DNA of 15,472 nucleotides from an uncultured Ilumatobacter sp. (GCA_937905835.1 CALCXK010000124.1:1-15472), one strand, 5' to 3'. Shown: positions 7,360 through 14,493, numbered from the stretch's first letter. The notes: generated by a model from the letters alone, not told the origin. Numbers and translations: made by a program.

Positions 7360-7374
7360 CGGGACGTGTTCCCG
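7360..7374 (-). terminator. Weak stem-loop downstream of the threonine-synthase-like gene
   Basis: CGGGA (7360-7364) pairs with TCCCG (7370-7374), loop of 5. A second 6-bp stem, GCAACG / CGTTGC, occupies 7325-7330 and 7341-7346. Both lie 3' of the gene that ends at 7413 and before clpP. Neither has a U-run, so termination is only a possibility. Nothing else was recognised in the 175-bp gap 7238-7412 apart from the direct repeat at its right edge. Confidence 0.22.
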
Positions 7375-7392
7375 TCGTCCAGTAGGTCTCGT

Positions 7393-7424
7393 CGTTCAGC
7401 GGGTGACTTCGTTCAGCGGGTGAC
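7393..7424. repeat. 15-bp direct repeat duplicating the end of a gene
   Basis: CGTTCAGCGGGTGAC occurs at 7393-7407 and again at 7410-7424, period 17. The right copy contains the stop and last codons (V-T-R-stop) of the threonine-synthase-like gene. The left copy lies just past the stop and looks like a small tandem duplication. Confidence 0.85.
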
Positions 7425-8666
7425 GCCACTCACGACGACAACGACATTCTCGTTCGCTGCGATGTCGTCACGCATTGCGAGCAGCCCGGCAAGCCCGGCG
7501 GAACCCGTCGGGCTCACGTTGAAACCCGCTTCATGAGCGAGTCGGTGTGCTGACTTGATTTCGGCCTCAGACGCGACCACTGGCAGACCGCCGTTACGGC
7601 GCATGGCTTCGACCACGCCAACCCAGTCGTAGGTCTCGTCATCGAGGATGCCGTCAGCCAACGATGCCGGACTCTCCCAGACGGTCATCGCCTCGGCCCA
7701 CACCTTGGCGACGGAGTCGGCACCCGTCGATCGGTTCCATGCACGCTCGAGCGGTGCGCAACCAGCGGCCTGGACGGCGAACAGCGGCACGACGCCGTGG
7801 ATCGAGTCGAGCCCCTGGCTCGTTGCTGCAGCGAACGCTCCTCCCCCGACTTGAATGAAGAGTCGATCGATGCGTTCACCGGGGAACTGTGTGCCGATCT
7901 CCCAGCCGAGCGTTCTGCCGCCGTCGAGGCAGAGCGCGTTTTCTGGCCCCTGCACGGTGAAAGGGACAGCCCCAGCAGCGACCGCATCGCGGAATCGGAG
8001 CATCGCTGGGTCGCCCGGTGGATCGTCGTCCCGTCGTTCGCTGCGGTGCACGCTCGCTCCGAGCGCATCGAGACGGTCACCGAAGCCATCGCTCATCCAC
8101 ATCGGGACGTACACGTCGATCGACCACTCGGCAGCCTTTGCCAACGTGGCGGCAGCCAACGCTGCATTTCCGCAGGAGGCAATGGCAAGCGGAGGCCGTT
8201 CGGTCAGGTGCCCCAGCAGCTCGGCGGCACGAAGGTGCAGCAAGATCGAGAACAGGAATCGGGCCTTCTGGCTGCCGCCGACTCCCCCGGTTTCGTCTTT
8301 CACCCAAACGCCGCCCTCGGCAGCCATTCCCAGTTCGTCAGACAGAACCGCCGACCGTTCGAACGGTGTCACGACAAAGGTTGCACCGTCGACCGATTCG
8401 ATCGCTGCGTTGAGTTCGCCAATAAGCGCAGCTCGGTCGTCGGCCGACATGCCGTGAGCATCGGCATACGCCGCCCAAGCCAGGTGTAGGTCGGCTGCGA
8501 CGAATATCGAGTCGCTGTCGCCAAGTTTGACGGGCTCGACGTCATGCACGATTTGCAAGACATGGCGCGGGTCATCCGCCGACGCGTTCGGACATCTGAA
8601 GGGCATGGGTGTCGAGATGGGCAGCTCGGAGCTGCATGTGGCGCAACGCCAGCCCGTGACGTTCAC
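7413..8666 (-). CDS. Threonine-synthase-like PLP-dependent enzyme with N-terminal Cys cluster
   Basis: 417-residue fold-type-II PLP enzyme of the threonine synthase / threonine dehydratase group. The N-terminus has C8-x2-C11 and C25, as in a partial zinc ribbon. The PLP lysine is K134 in WVKDETGGVGGSQKARF, the substrate loop is SCGNAALA (164-171), the phosphate cup is GGGAFAA (274-280), and the C-terminal SPTGSAGLAGL and VVSGV also match the family. The loop normally reads SSGN or SAGN, and the cysteine in that position is a variation. The exact reaction cannot be read; threonine synthase, a dehydratase or a cysteate-synthase-like reaction are all possible. The GTG at 8666 is used as start; it lies 7 bases after the stop of the other PLP gene, so the two are almost surely co-transcribed. 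No hom or thrB gene is nearby, which argues against an ordinary threonine operon. Confidence 0.82.
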   Translation of the reverse strand: MNVTGWRCATCSSELPISTPMPFRCPNASADDPRHVLQIVHDVEPVKLGDSDSIFVAADLHLAWAAYADAHGMSADDRAALIGELNAAIESVDGATFVVTPFERSAVLSDELGMAAEGGVWVKDETGGVGGSQKARFLFSILLHLRAAELLGHLTERPPLAIASCGNAALAAATLAKAAEWSIDVYVPMWMSDGFGDRLDALGASVHRSERRDDDPPGDPAMLRFRDAVAAGAVPFTVQGPENALCLDGGRTLGWEIGTQFPGERIDRLFIQVGGGAFAAATSQGLDSIHGVVPLFAVQAAGCAPLERAWNRSTGADSVAKVWAEAMTVWESPASLADGILDDETYDWVGVVEAMRRNGGLPVVASEAEIKSAHRLAHEAGFNVSPTGSAGLAGLLAMRDDIAANENVVVVVSGVTR

Positions 8667-8673
8667 GAATCGC

Positions 8674-10209
8674 TCAGGCGCCGCCGGCGACGCGGGCGTT
8701 GAAGTCGTCGATCATGCCGTCCCAGATGGCGGTGTAGCGACGAAGACCACGCCAGAAATCTTGTGACCTGCGAGCCTCAAACAGTTCAAACGGCGTGCCC
8801 TGCTGCTCGACCCACGTGTAGTAGCCGAGGTTAAACAGGCGGCGGCGGTCGAGGTCGGTGCACTCAATCATGTGGTCGGTGGACGCAGCGTTGAGGTGTT
8901 CGCCGACAGCGGCAGCCGCATCGGTCGTGGTGAACTCATTGCCGTATTGTCGTTCCAACAGTTTCGCCCGCTCACTCGGGTAGAGCGCTGCACCATCGGT
9001 TGCCACGGTGATCAGGGCCTGATTCTCGCCGAGGTTCAGCAACTTCGCCGTTTTGATCGCGGCGAGCACGTTGGCAATCGACGAGAACCCGAAGTGTTCG
9101 AGTTTGTCGACGAGGCTCTGCGACACGCCCATCGACTGGGCAAGATAGGCGCGCCCAGCCTCGGTGTTGAAGGTGAGGTCCAACTCGTCGGTCGCCTTGT
9201 CGGAGATACCAACGACGATGTCTGTGTTCGCGATGTTGTGGATCAGCGGGATGTGCTTGTCGCCGATGCCTTGGATGTTGTGTTCGCCGTAGCCGTTCTC
9301 CAGCATCGTCGGGCATTCGAGCGCCTCGACGGCAACGATCTTTGCCCCGTACTCTTCTTTGAGCCGGTCGCCGGCTGCAATCGTGCCGGCCGAACCGGTG
9401 GCCGATGTGAAGGCGGCGAGTTCAAGTTCACGACCGACCAGGCCGTATTCCTCCCGCACGGTCTCGAAGACGTGGCTGAGCGCCCGGCCGGTGACGTTGT
9501 AGTGACCGAGGTGATTACCGAATTCAGAGAACTGGTTGAGGATGAAGTTGCCAGGATCCTTGGCCAGTTCGTTGCAGGCGTCGTAGATCTCTTTGACGTT
9601 GGACTCGGTGCCGTGGGTCTTGATCACGTCTTCTTCGGGGTTGGCGCACCATTCGTCGAGCCAGTCGAAGCGCTCCTGGCTCATGCCTTCCGGCAGGATC
9701 GCCACACCCCGGCTCGCCATAATTTTCGAGATTGCGATGCCGCCGCGGGCGTAGTTGCCGGTCGATGGCCACACGGCACGGTGCACCGTGGGATCGAACT
9801 GGCCCGTCACGACGCGAGGAGCAAAGCACGAGTAGGCGGCGAGCACTTTGTGGGCCGTGATCATCGGGAACCGGTCGCCGAAGACGACGATGATCGGCGA
9901 CGCGACGCCGGTGAGAACCGACGGGAGCACCACATGCTCGGGCACATCGACGCGGTTGCCCTGCAGGTCGTTGTACCAGTGACATCGCCAGAGGTTGCGG
10001 GCATCGGGGCCCTGCGGGTCGGCGTCGCCGACTTTCTCATCGTGGTCGAACGTCGACGGGTCGGCCAGTTGAGCGAAGGTTGGCAGCGTGATGCCCTGCT
10101 CGCGGAATCGCTGGATGCTGTTGGACAGCGCTGCTTCATTCACAACTCGGTCCGCAAGACCGAATTGGTTCTCGAGTGCGTCGGTCGTTGCCGGATCAGT
10201 CATCGTCAT
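8674..10209 (-). CDS. 511-residue PLP-dependent fold-type-II enzyme, unassigned family
   Basis: Large relative of the cysteine synthase / threonine dehydratase superfamily. The pieces of the fold are visible: a likely PLP lysine K121 in RFPMITAHKVLAA, the substrate loop PSTGNYARGGIAIS (148-161, compare SSGNTGIA), and the phosphate-binding turn TSATGSAGTIAAGDRLKEE (268-286, compare GTGGTI-x-G). Towards the end VATDGAALYPSE (402-413) lies near the usual C-terminal PLP contact. It is about 180 residues longer than CysK, with extra N-terminal (1-90) and C-terminal (415-511) segments, the latter rich in aromatic residues (YYTWVEQQ, DFWRGLRRY, IWDGMIDDF). I cannot name the reaction. The ATG at 10209 is used; another ATG at 10203 is possible. 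Its stop is 7 bases before the next PLP gene, so the two may act in one pathway. Confidence 0.8.
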   Translation of the reverse strand: MTMTDPATTDALENQFGLADRVVNEAALSNSIQRFREQGITLPTFAQLADPSTFDHDEKVGDADPQGPDARNLWRCHWYNDLQGNRVDVPEHVVLPSVLTGVASPIIVVFGDRFPMITAHKVLAAYSCFAPRVVTGQFDPTVHRAVWPSTGNYARGGIAISKIMASRGVAILPEGMSQERFDWLDEWCANPEEDVIKTHGTESNVKEIYDACNELAKDPGNFILNQFSEFGNHLGHYNVTGRALSHVFETVREEYGLVGRELELAAFTSATGSAGTIAAGDRLKEEYGAKIVAVEALECPTMLENGYGEHNIQGIGDKHIPLIHNIANTDIVVGISDKATDELDLTFNTEAGRAYLAQSMGVSQSLVDKLEHFGFSSIANVLAAIKTAKLLNLGENQALITVATDGAALYPSERAKLLERQYGNEFTTTDAAAAVGEHLNAASTDHMIECTDLDRRRLFNLGYYTWVEQQGTPFELFEARRSQDFWRGLRRYTAIWDGMIDDFNARVAGGA

Positions 10210-10219
10210 CTTTACATTC

Positions 10220-10230
10220 TGTCAAATTTA
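10220..10230 (-). promoter_or_regulatory. AT-rich box TAAATTTGACA upstream of the PLP gene pair
   Basis: This 11-mer on the minus strand starts 21 bases before the ATG at 10209. TAAATT could act as a -10 element. It matches the box upstream of xerC (3351-3341) at 10 of 11 positions. No convincing -35 was found. Confidence 0.3.
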
Positions 10231-10380
10231 TGGACCGGTACCCAACACCGGCCTCTGGATTCGCAAAGTCCTTCATTCGTGCAGTCTGGACCATATGAGA
10301 AAGAGTGGACCGTGGGTGCGGCGGTGGAAGGACCCACATCGTCGTCACGGTCACCCAGTTCGTCCTGGCCCGACTTCCCG

Positions 10381-10386
10381 TATGAT
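10381..10386 (+). promoter_or_regulatory. -10 box for the tRNA gene
   Basis: TATGAT ends 9 bases before the first base of the tRNA, a good distance for a -10 element. The matching -35 region near 10358-10364 (GTTCGTC) is poor. The rest of the 186-bp gap 10210-10395 shows no gene. Confidence 0.45.
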
Positions 10387-10395
10387 CGCCAGCGC

Positions 10396-10469
10396 GCCGA
10401 CGTAGCCCAATTGGCAGAGGCACAGGCTTTAGGTGCCTGTCAGTGCGGGTTCGAGTCCCGCCGTCGGCA
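10396..10469 (+). tRNA. tRNA-Leu (anticodon UAG) with a short variable loop
   Basis: The cloverleaf is complete. Acceptor GCCGACG (10396-10402) pairs with CGTCGGC (10462-10468). The D-stem is GCC/GGC with 3 bp. Anticodon stem CAGGC/GCCTG encloses loop TTTAGGT, giving anticodon UAG (10430-10432), which reads CUA and other CUN leucine codons. T-stem GCGGG/CCCGC has loop TTCGAGT, and the discriminator is A (10469). CCA is not encoded. The 3-bp D-stem and 11-nt D-loop are of the Leu/Ser class II kind, but the variable region is only TCAGT (10440-10444). Canonical tRNA-Leu has a long variable arm and about 83-90 nt in total; this one has 74. The gap 10470-10582 beyond it holds no convincing gene. 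Confidence 0.88.
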
Positions 10470-10582
10470 CTCACCTCCGGTCGTGAAGTCGACCCGCCTG
10501 GCTCGGATGGTCGCGGTGGTCGGCTGGCTGGCCACGGCATCGGCTGGTGTGCTCCTGCTGACACACGCGTCTGTCCAGGACT

Positions 10583-11185
10583 TCACCGTCCCGAGGAGCG
10601 ACCATTTGGGCTTTGTCGTTCCAGCTCGCTGAGCAACTGCCGAAAGGCCCGCCCGCGATGTGAGATCGCGTGCTTTGCATCAGCGGTCATCTCAGCAAAG
10701 GTCAAACCTGTGCCCTCGTCCGGTTGGAAAATCGCGTCGTAGCCGAAACCGACGTCGCCACGCTCCTCAATTGAGATCACGCCGGGGCACACACCCTCGA
10801 CGGCAAGCTCTGACCCATCCGGCCACACGATCATCGCAACCGTCTTGAAAGCCGCACCACGCTCGGTGACCCCGTCGAGTTCGGCCAACATTTTGTGTCG
10901 ATTATCTGCGTAGCTGCAGCCCTCGCCGGCATATCGAGCGGTGTACACACCAGGCTCGCCACCAAGCGCATCGACTTCGAGGCCAGTGTCGTCGGCAACA
11001 GCAGGAAGCCCGGTGGCCGCCACGATTGCAGCCGCTTTCAGGCGCGCATTCCCGACCAGCGTGTCGGCATCTTCGACGACATCTGGAACCTCAGAAGGCC
11101 TCGGCAACAGGTCGACAACGCCCGCCAGGAGTGCTTGAATCTCGGCGACCTTGTCGGGGTTCGCCGATGCGCACACAAGTTGCAT
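10583..11185 (-). CDS. RdgB/HAM1-type XTP/dITP diphosphatase
   Basis: 200-residue house-cleaning nucleotide pyrophosphatase that hydrolyses dITP, ITP and XTP to monophosphates, keeping deaminated purines out of DNA and RNA. Visible motifs: SANPDK (7-12, the nucleotide-binding S/T-x-N-x-x-K), ADDTGLEVDALGGEPGVYTARYAG (64-87, with the metal and catalytic acids D65/D66), VGFGYDAIF (145-153) and ISHRGRAF (174-181). The ATG at 11185 fits the family N-terminus. The open frame extends further to 11476, but that part is Arg-rich out-of-frame reading of rph. It starts 8 bases after the rph stop, so the two are probably co-transcribed; the rph-RdgB pair is also seen in mycobacteria (Rv1340-Rv1341). It converges on the tRNA-Leu gene. 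Confidence 0.94.
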   Translation of the reverse strand: MQLVCASANPDKVAEIQALLAGVVDLLPRPSEVPDVVEDADTLVGNARLKAAAIVAATGLPAVADDTGLEVDALGGEPGVYTARYAGEGCSYADNRHKMLAELDGVTERGAAFKTVAMIVWPDGSELAVEGVCPGVISIEERGDVGFGYDAIFQPDEGTGLTFAEMTADAKHAISHRGRAFRQLLSELERQSPNGRSSGR

Positions 11186-11193
11186 CAGCTGAC

Positions 11194-11952
11194 TCAGCGT
11201 GCAGCGCGTGGCGTCGGGGCGTCGGCCACCAGCGCCGTCTGTGCGTCGCTGATCGTTGCGAGCCCACCTTCGGCGAGGCCGAGGAGTGCGTCGAGCTGCG
11301 AGCGGGAGAACGTCATGCCTTCGGCAGTGCCCTGCACTTCGACAAAGCTCGCATCTCCGCCGCTGACCGGGCGAAGCATCACGACATTCATATCGACTTC
11401 GGCGACGCTGTCTTCGACATACGGAAGGTCGAGCACCGGTGCGCCGTTGACAATGCCGACGCTGATTGCTGAGCAAAACGAGTGGAGCGGGTTCTTCGCG
11501 ATGCCGCCACGTTGCACGACGCGTTCGAGTGCATCGTGGAGCGCAATGAAGCCACCACAGATCGAAGCGGTGCGGGTGCCACCGTCGGCCTGCAAGACGT
11601 CACAGTCGACAATCACCTGCCGCTCGCCGAGTGCCTCCATGTCGCAGGCGGCACGCAGCGAGCGGCCGATCAAACGTTGGATTTCGATGGTCCGGCCCGA
11701 CTGCTTACCCCGAGCGGCTTCGCGATCGATGCGCTCAGGAGACGCTCCCGGCAGCATCGAGTATTCGGCGGTGACCCAGCCCTTGCCCGAGCCGCGCATC
11801 CAACGCGGCACATCTTCGTCGATGCTTGCGGTGCAGAGCACCCGGGTGTTGCCGAACGACACCAGGACCGACCCATCGGCCATCTCGGTGAAGTCTCGTT
11901 GGAACGAGAAGGGGCGAAGTTCGTTGTCGGCGCGGCCGTCGGGGCGAGTCAT
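11194..11952 (-). CDS. rph: Ribonuclease PH
   Basis: 252-residue RNase PH, a phosphorolytic 3'-to-5' exoribonuclease that trims tRNA 3' ends. The start MTRPDGRADNELRPFSF is typical. Key regions: GNTRVLCTASI (35-45), the RGSGKGWVTAEYSMLPGA stretch (53-70), GRTIEIQRLIGRSLRA (86-101, RNA/phosphate-binding Arg), DADGGTRTAS-like QADGGTRTAS (121-130) for phosphate, and LPYVEDSVAEVDMNVVM with acidic D181 and D187. I use the ATG at 11952. An in-frame GTG at 11985 would add 11 residues that the family lacks; neither site has a clear Shine-Dalgarno sequence. It lies 66 bp after murI and 8 bp before the RdgB-type gene. Confidence 0.96.
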   Translation of the reverse strand: MTRPDGRADNELRPFSFQRDFTEMADGSVLVSFGNTRVLCTASIDEDVPRWMRGSGKGWVTAEYSMLPGASPERIDREAARGKQSGRTIEIQRLIGRSLRAACDMEALGERQVIVDCDVLQADGGTRTASICGGFIALHDALERVVQRGGIAKNPLHSFCSAISVGIVNGAPVLDLPYVEDSVAEVDMNVVMLRPVSGGDASFVEVQGTAEGMTFSRSQLDALLGLAEGGLATISDAQTALVADAPTPRAAR

Positions 11953-12018
11953 GTACGTGAACGTATCCGGTGTATCGACGCGCACCGAGGGACCGCTTCG
12001 ACAATCAGGTCGGCATAT

Positions 12019-12822
12019 CTAGCGAGGCGGTGGCCATGACTCGGTTCGGTCGAGTTCTGGACCGAGGAGTTGACAACCGAGCTCGCGAAACAGATCAATG
12101 TCGCCGCTTGATACAAACCGGCGGTGGCCCCGTCGGTCGACTGCACGGAGTAAGCCGAGATCGCCCAACGTCTGTTTGAGCGAGAACGCTGTTTCGTCTG
12201 CCGAGCTGACAAGGGTCACGCCGTTGCCCATCACGTCGCCGATCGTCCGGGCCAGGAACGGGTAGTGCGTGCAACCAAGGAGGAGGGCGTCGACGTCTGC
12301 GTCACGGATCGGTGCCAGCAAGCGTTCGGCCAACACAGTGACCTCGTCGCCGACCGTTTGGCCGCGCTCGACGAACTCGACGAAACCGGGGCAGGCGGCG
12401 CTCGTTAAAATGACGGGTGCTCCCGTTGCTGCGATGGCATGAACGTAAGCGCCCGACGACACCGTTCCGACGGTCCCGATGACTCCAACGCGCCCGGTTG
12501 TGGTCGTCTGGACGAGAGCGCTGACACCGGGCCGGATCACATCGATGACCGGCACGCCCAGCTCGGCGCGGAGATCGTCGAGGCCTGCAGCTGTTGCGGT
12601 GTTGCAGGCAACAACGATGACTTTGGCGCCGTAGTCATCAACGAGGCTGTGAGCAAGTTCGCGAGCAAAGCCCCGCACATCACCCAGTGGTTTCGAGCCG
12701 TACGGATACCGACCGGTGTCACCGATGTAGACAAGATCTTCCGCAGGCAGGAGATCGATGGCAGCTCGCGCAACGGTCAGACCACCGAAGCCCGAGTCGA
12801 ACATCCCAATTGGCCCATCCAC
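12019..12822 (-). CDS. murI: Glutamate racemase
   Basis: 267-residue glutamate racemase, which makes D-glutamate for peptidoglycan in the cytosol by a two-cysteine acid/base mechanism. The N-terminal PIGMFDSGFGGLTVAR places D9 and S10. VACNTATAAG holds catalytic C73, LLGCTHYPFL holds C184 and H186, and GDTGRYPYGSKP (34-45) is the substrate-loop signature. The start is a GTG at 12822; there is no obvious Shine-Dalgarno site. A 107-bp gap separates it from cysM. The gene order cysM - murI - rph matches M. tuberculosis, where rhomboid and phosphodiesterase genes (Rv1337, Rv1339) are interspersed but are absent here. Confidence 0.96.
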   Translation of the reverse strand: MDGPIGMFDSGFGGLTVARAAIDLLPAEDLVYIGDTGRYPYGSKPLGDVRGFARELAHSLVDDYGAKVIVVACNTATAAGLDDLRAELGVPVIDVIRPGVSALVQTTTTGRVGVIGTVGTVSSGAYVHAIAATGAPVILTSAACPGFVEFVERGQTVGDEVTVLAERLLAPIRDADVDALLLGCTHYPFLARTIGDVMGNGVTLVSSADETAFSLKQTLGDLGLLRAVDRRGHRRFVSSGDIDLFRELGCQLLGPELDRTESWPPPR

Positions 12823-12929
12823 CGCGGTGAGCGTACCGATTCCGCAGCGTGGCGTCAGTCAGCCATCGTTCGACGCCCATGTACGCGATGAGCTCGCCAA
12901 CGCGGACCACTGTGGCGCAGTGATCCTGC

Positions 12930-13907
12930 TCAGAAGTAGATGATCTTCTCGGCGTTGGCTTCAGCGACGTCGAGGTCGTCGGTGTACGCACCGGTCGACA
13001 GGTACTTCCATCCTCCGTCGCACACGATGAACACGATGGTTCCCGACTCGATCTCCGATGCGACCTTGGCCGCTCCGGCCAGTGCTGCACCCGCAGAGAT
13101 ACCGGCAAAGATGCCGCATTCTTTGACCAGCCTGCGAGTCCATTCGATTGACTCTCGCGGCCGAACCACACGCTTACGGTCGAGTAGGTCGTAGCCGTTC
13201 CAGTTCTCAAAGACAGGTGGGATATATCCCTCGCCGATGTTGCGGAGGCCTTCGACCCGCTCGCCTAACGGCGGTTCCACGGCGATGACTTGGATGTTCG
13301 GGTTGTACTGCTTCAAGAAGGTACCCGTGCCCATCAATGTGCCGCTTGTGCCGAGGCCAGCAACGAAGTGCGTGACGTCAGGGACGTCGCGCACGATCTC
13401 AGGGCCAGTGCCTTCGAAGTGGGCACGAGGGTTGGCGTCGTTCGCATACTGGTACGGGAAGTACCACTCTGGGTGCTCCGCGGCGAGCGCCGTGGCGCGC
13501 GATACAGCACCGTTGGAGCCTTCTTCACCAGGTGTGAGGATGATTTCGGCGCCAAAAATCTCCAGCATCTGTCGACGTTCGATCGAAACGCTCGTCGGCA
13601 TCATGATCTTGATTGGGTAGCCCCTCAACTGCGCGATCGCGGCCAGAGCGATACCGGTGTTACCCGATGACGGCTCGATGATTGTCTGCCCCGGCTGCAG
13701 CCGACCGTCGGCTTCAGCAGCCTCGATCATGCTCTTGGCAATGCGGTCCTTCACCGAGCCAAACGGATTCTGCATCTCCATTTTGGCGAGGATGCGTACG
13801 TTCGGATTCGGTGACAGGTTCGACACGTCAACGACCGGCGTGTTGCCGATCATTGCGAGCACATCGGTGTGCATCGTTGCAGGCATCGCTGGTGCGGTGA
13901 GATTCAT
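12930..13907 (-). CDS. cysM: CysM-type cysteine synthase (probable O-phosphoserine sulfhydrylase)
   Basis: 325-residue PLP fold-type-II enzyme that makes cysteine. The PLP lysine is K53 in NPFGSVKDR, the substrate loop is PSSGNTGIALA (around 79-89), and the phosphate loop is AGLGTSGTLMGTG. The tail CDGGWKYLSTGAY closely resembles M. tuberculosis CysM. By alignment from memory, R222 in EGLRNIGEG matches CysM R220, which recognises O-phosphoserine, so I favour O-phosphoserine over O-acetylserine as acceptor. In mycobacteria the sulfur donor is thiocarboxylated CysO. The ATG at 13907 is preferred because GGAAGGA lies just upstream; a TTG at 13919 is in frame but unsupported. It lies 85 bp after mec. 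The missing cysO is noted separately. Confidence 0.93.
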   Translation of the reverse strand: MNLTAPAMPATMHTDVLAMIGNTPVVDVSNLSPNPNVRILAKMEMQNPFGSVKDRIAKSMIEAAEADGRLQPGQTIIEPSSGNTGIALAAIAQLRGYPIKIMMPTSVSIERRQMLEIFGAEIILTPGEEGSNGAVSRATALAAEHPEWYFPYQYANDANPRAHFEGTGPEIVRDVPDVTHFVAGLGTSGTLMGTGTFLKQYNPNIQVIAVEPPLGERVEGLRNIGEGYIPPVFENWNGYDLLDRKRVVRPRESIEWTRRLVKECGIFAGISAGAALAGAAKVASEIESGTIVFIVCDGGWKYLSTGAYTDDLDVAEANAEKIIYF

Positions 13908-13946
13908 CGTTCCTTCCAACCTGGCCGACTCGGAACCTATTCCCGA

Positions 13947-13966
13947 CCTAACCGGTAAGGATTGTA
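13947..13966 (-). promoter_or_regulatory. Predicted cysM -10 box with imperfect palindrome
   Basis: TACAAT on the minus strand (13966-13961) is a good -10 sequence, placing the transcript start near 13954 and leaving about 45 nt before the cysM ATG. The -35 is weak (AGGCAT at 17-bp spacing). Directly downstream, 13947-13960 (CCTAACCGGTAAGG) is an imperfect palindrome centred on ACCGGT, covering the likely start site. It may be an operator; that is inference. Confidence 0.4.
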
Positions 13967-13992
13967 CGACGGGTCCGGAAAAGATGCCTGAC

Positions 13993-14391
13993 TCAGCTGA
14001 TACTGATCTGCTCTTCGAGAATCGCTCCGTCGACGATGCGATAGCTGCGCACCTCTGGCAATCCTCGCTTGAGGCTCACGATGACGTAGTGCCAGTTGGG
14101 GTCCACCGCCGCCGAAACGTCAGTCGGGCTCGGGTACGGCTCGGAGTGGGTGTGGCTGTGGACCACGCCGTTGATCTCCCAGTCGAGGTCTTCTGCTGCC
14201 ATTTCGGCTCGCATGAAGTCGCTCGGATTGACCGTGTAGACCCGGGCGGACTGGTCATCGTTGCGACATGGCGTAAATATCGGTGCACGATCAGGCGTCG
14301 GCCCAGCAAGGAGCCCACACATCTCGAGCGGGTATTCGTCGAGCGCGAGGCCGACCATCGTGTTGTACGCATCGCGTGAGATCTCAATCAC
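13993..14391 (-). CDS. mec: JAMM/MPN+ metalloprotease, Mec-like
   Basis: 132-residue bacterial JAMM (M67) zinc metallopeptidase. The complete motif is visible: E23 in YPLEMCGLLAG, then H78-S-H80-x7-S88-x2-D91 in VVHSHTHSEPYPSPTD. In M. tuberculosis the homologue Mec (Rv1334) releases cysteine from the CysO-cysteine adduct made by CysM. Sharing a cluster with cysM supports the same role, but no CysO-type carrier lies next to it. The start is taken as GTG at 14391 (MIEISRDAYNTMV) because the JAMM fold begins there. The open frame extends to 14475 with an Arg-rich leader that does not fit the family. No Shine-Dalgarno site is clear. It is divergent from smpB, with 102 bp between the starts. Confidence 0.88.
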   Translation of the reverse strand: MIEISRDAYNTMVGLALDEYPLEMCGLLAGPTPDRAPIFTPCRNDDQSARVYTVNPSDFMRAEMAAEDLDWEINGVVHSHTHSEPYPSPTDVSAAVDPNWHYVIVSLKRGLPEVRSYRIVDGAILEEQISIS

Positions 14392-14493
14392 GCCTGAAAG
14401 GGTACGGCCGCTTGGTCGGCGACCGTGCGTGCGCGAAGTCGTCGGATAACTCCCGCCCCGGCGATCGCGGCGCACCGATACCCTGGCTACGGC

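Noticed and set aside
10483..10586. Inverted repeat GTGAAGTC / GACTTCAC between the tRNA and the RdgB-type gene as a terminator or att-like site.
   Set aside because: The arms are only 8 bp and separated by 88 nt, so it is likely chance; no integrase or tRNA 3'-end duplication was seen nearby.
8872..10632. Very long plus-strand open frame (586 codons) opposite the PLP gene and running through the tRNA.
   Set aside because: It is antisense to a clear PLP enzyme with conserved motifs, crosses a tRNA gene, and has no recognisable domain. Long antisense frames are common in GC-rich genes.
10484..10632. Possible 49-residue membrane peptide (GTG start, one hydrophobic stretch VAVVGWLATASAGVLLL) after the tRNA.
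   Set aside because: No Shine-Dalgarno site, it overlaps the 3' end of the RdgB-type gene by 50 bp on the opposite strand, and high GC makes such hydrophobic frames likely by chance.
12823..12929. Small minus-strand frame between cysM and murI (containing VVRVGELIAYMGVERWLTD) as a candidate for the missing CysO.
   Set aside because: It has no Gly-Gly end or ubiquitin-like pattern, runs into murI in another frame, and has no start signal.
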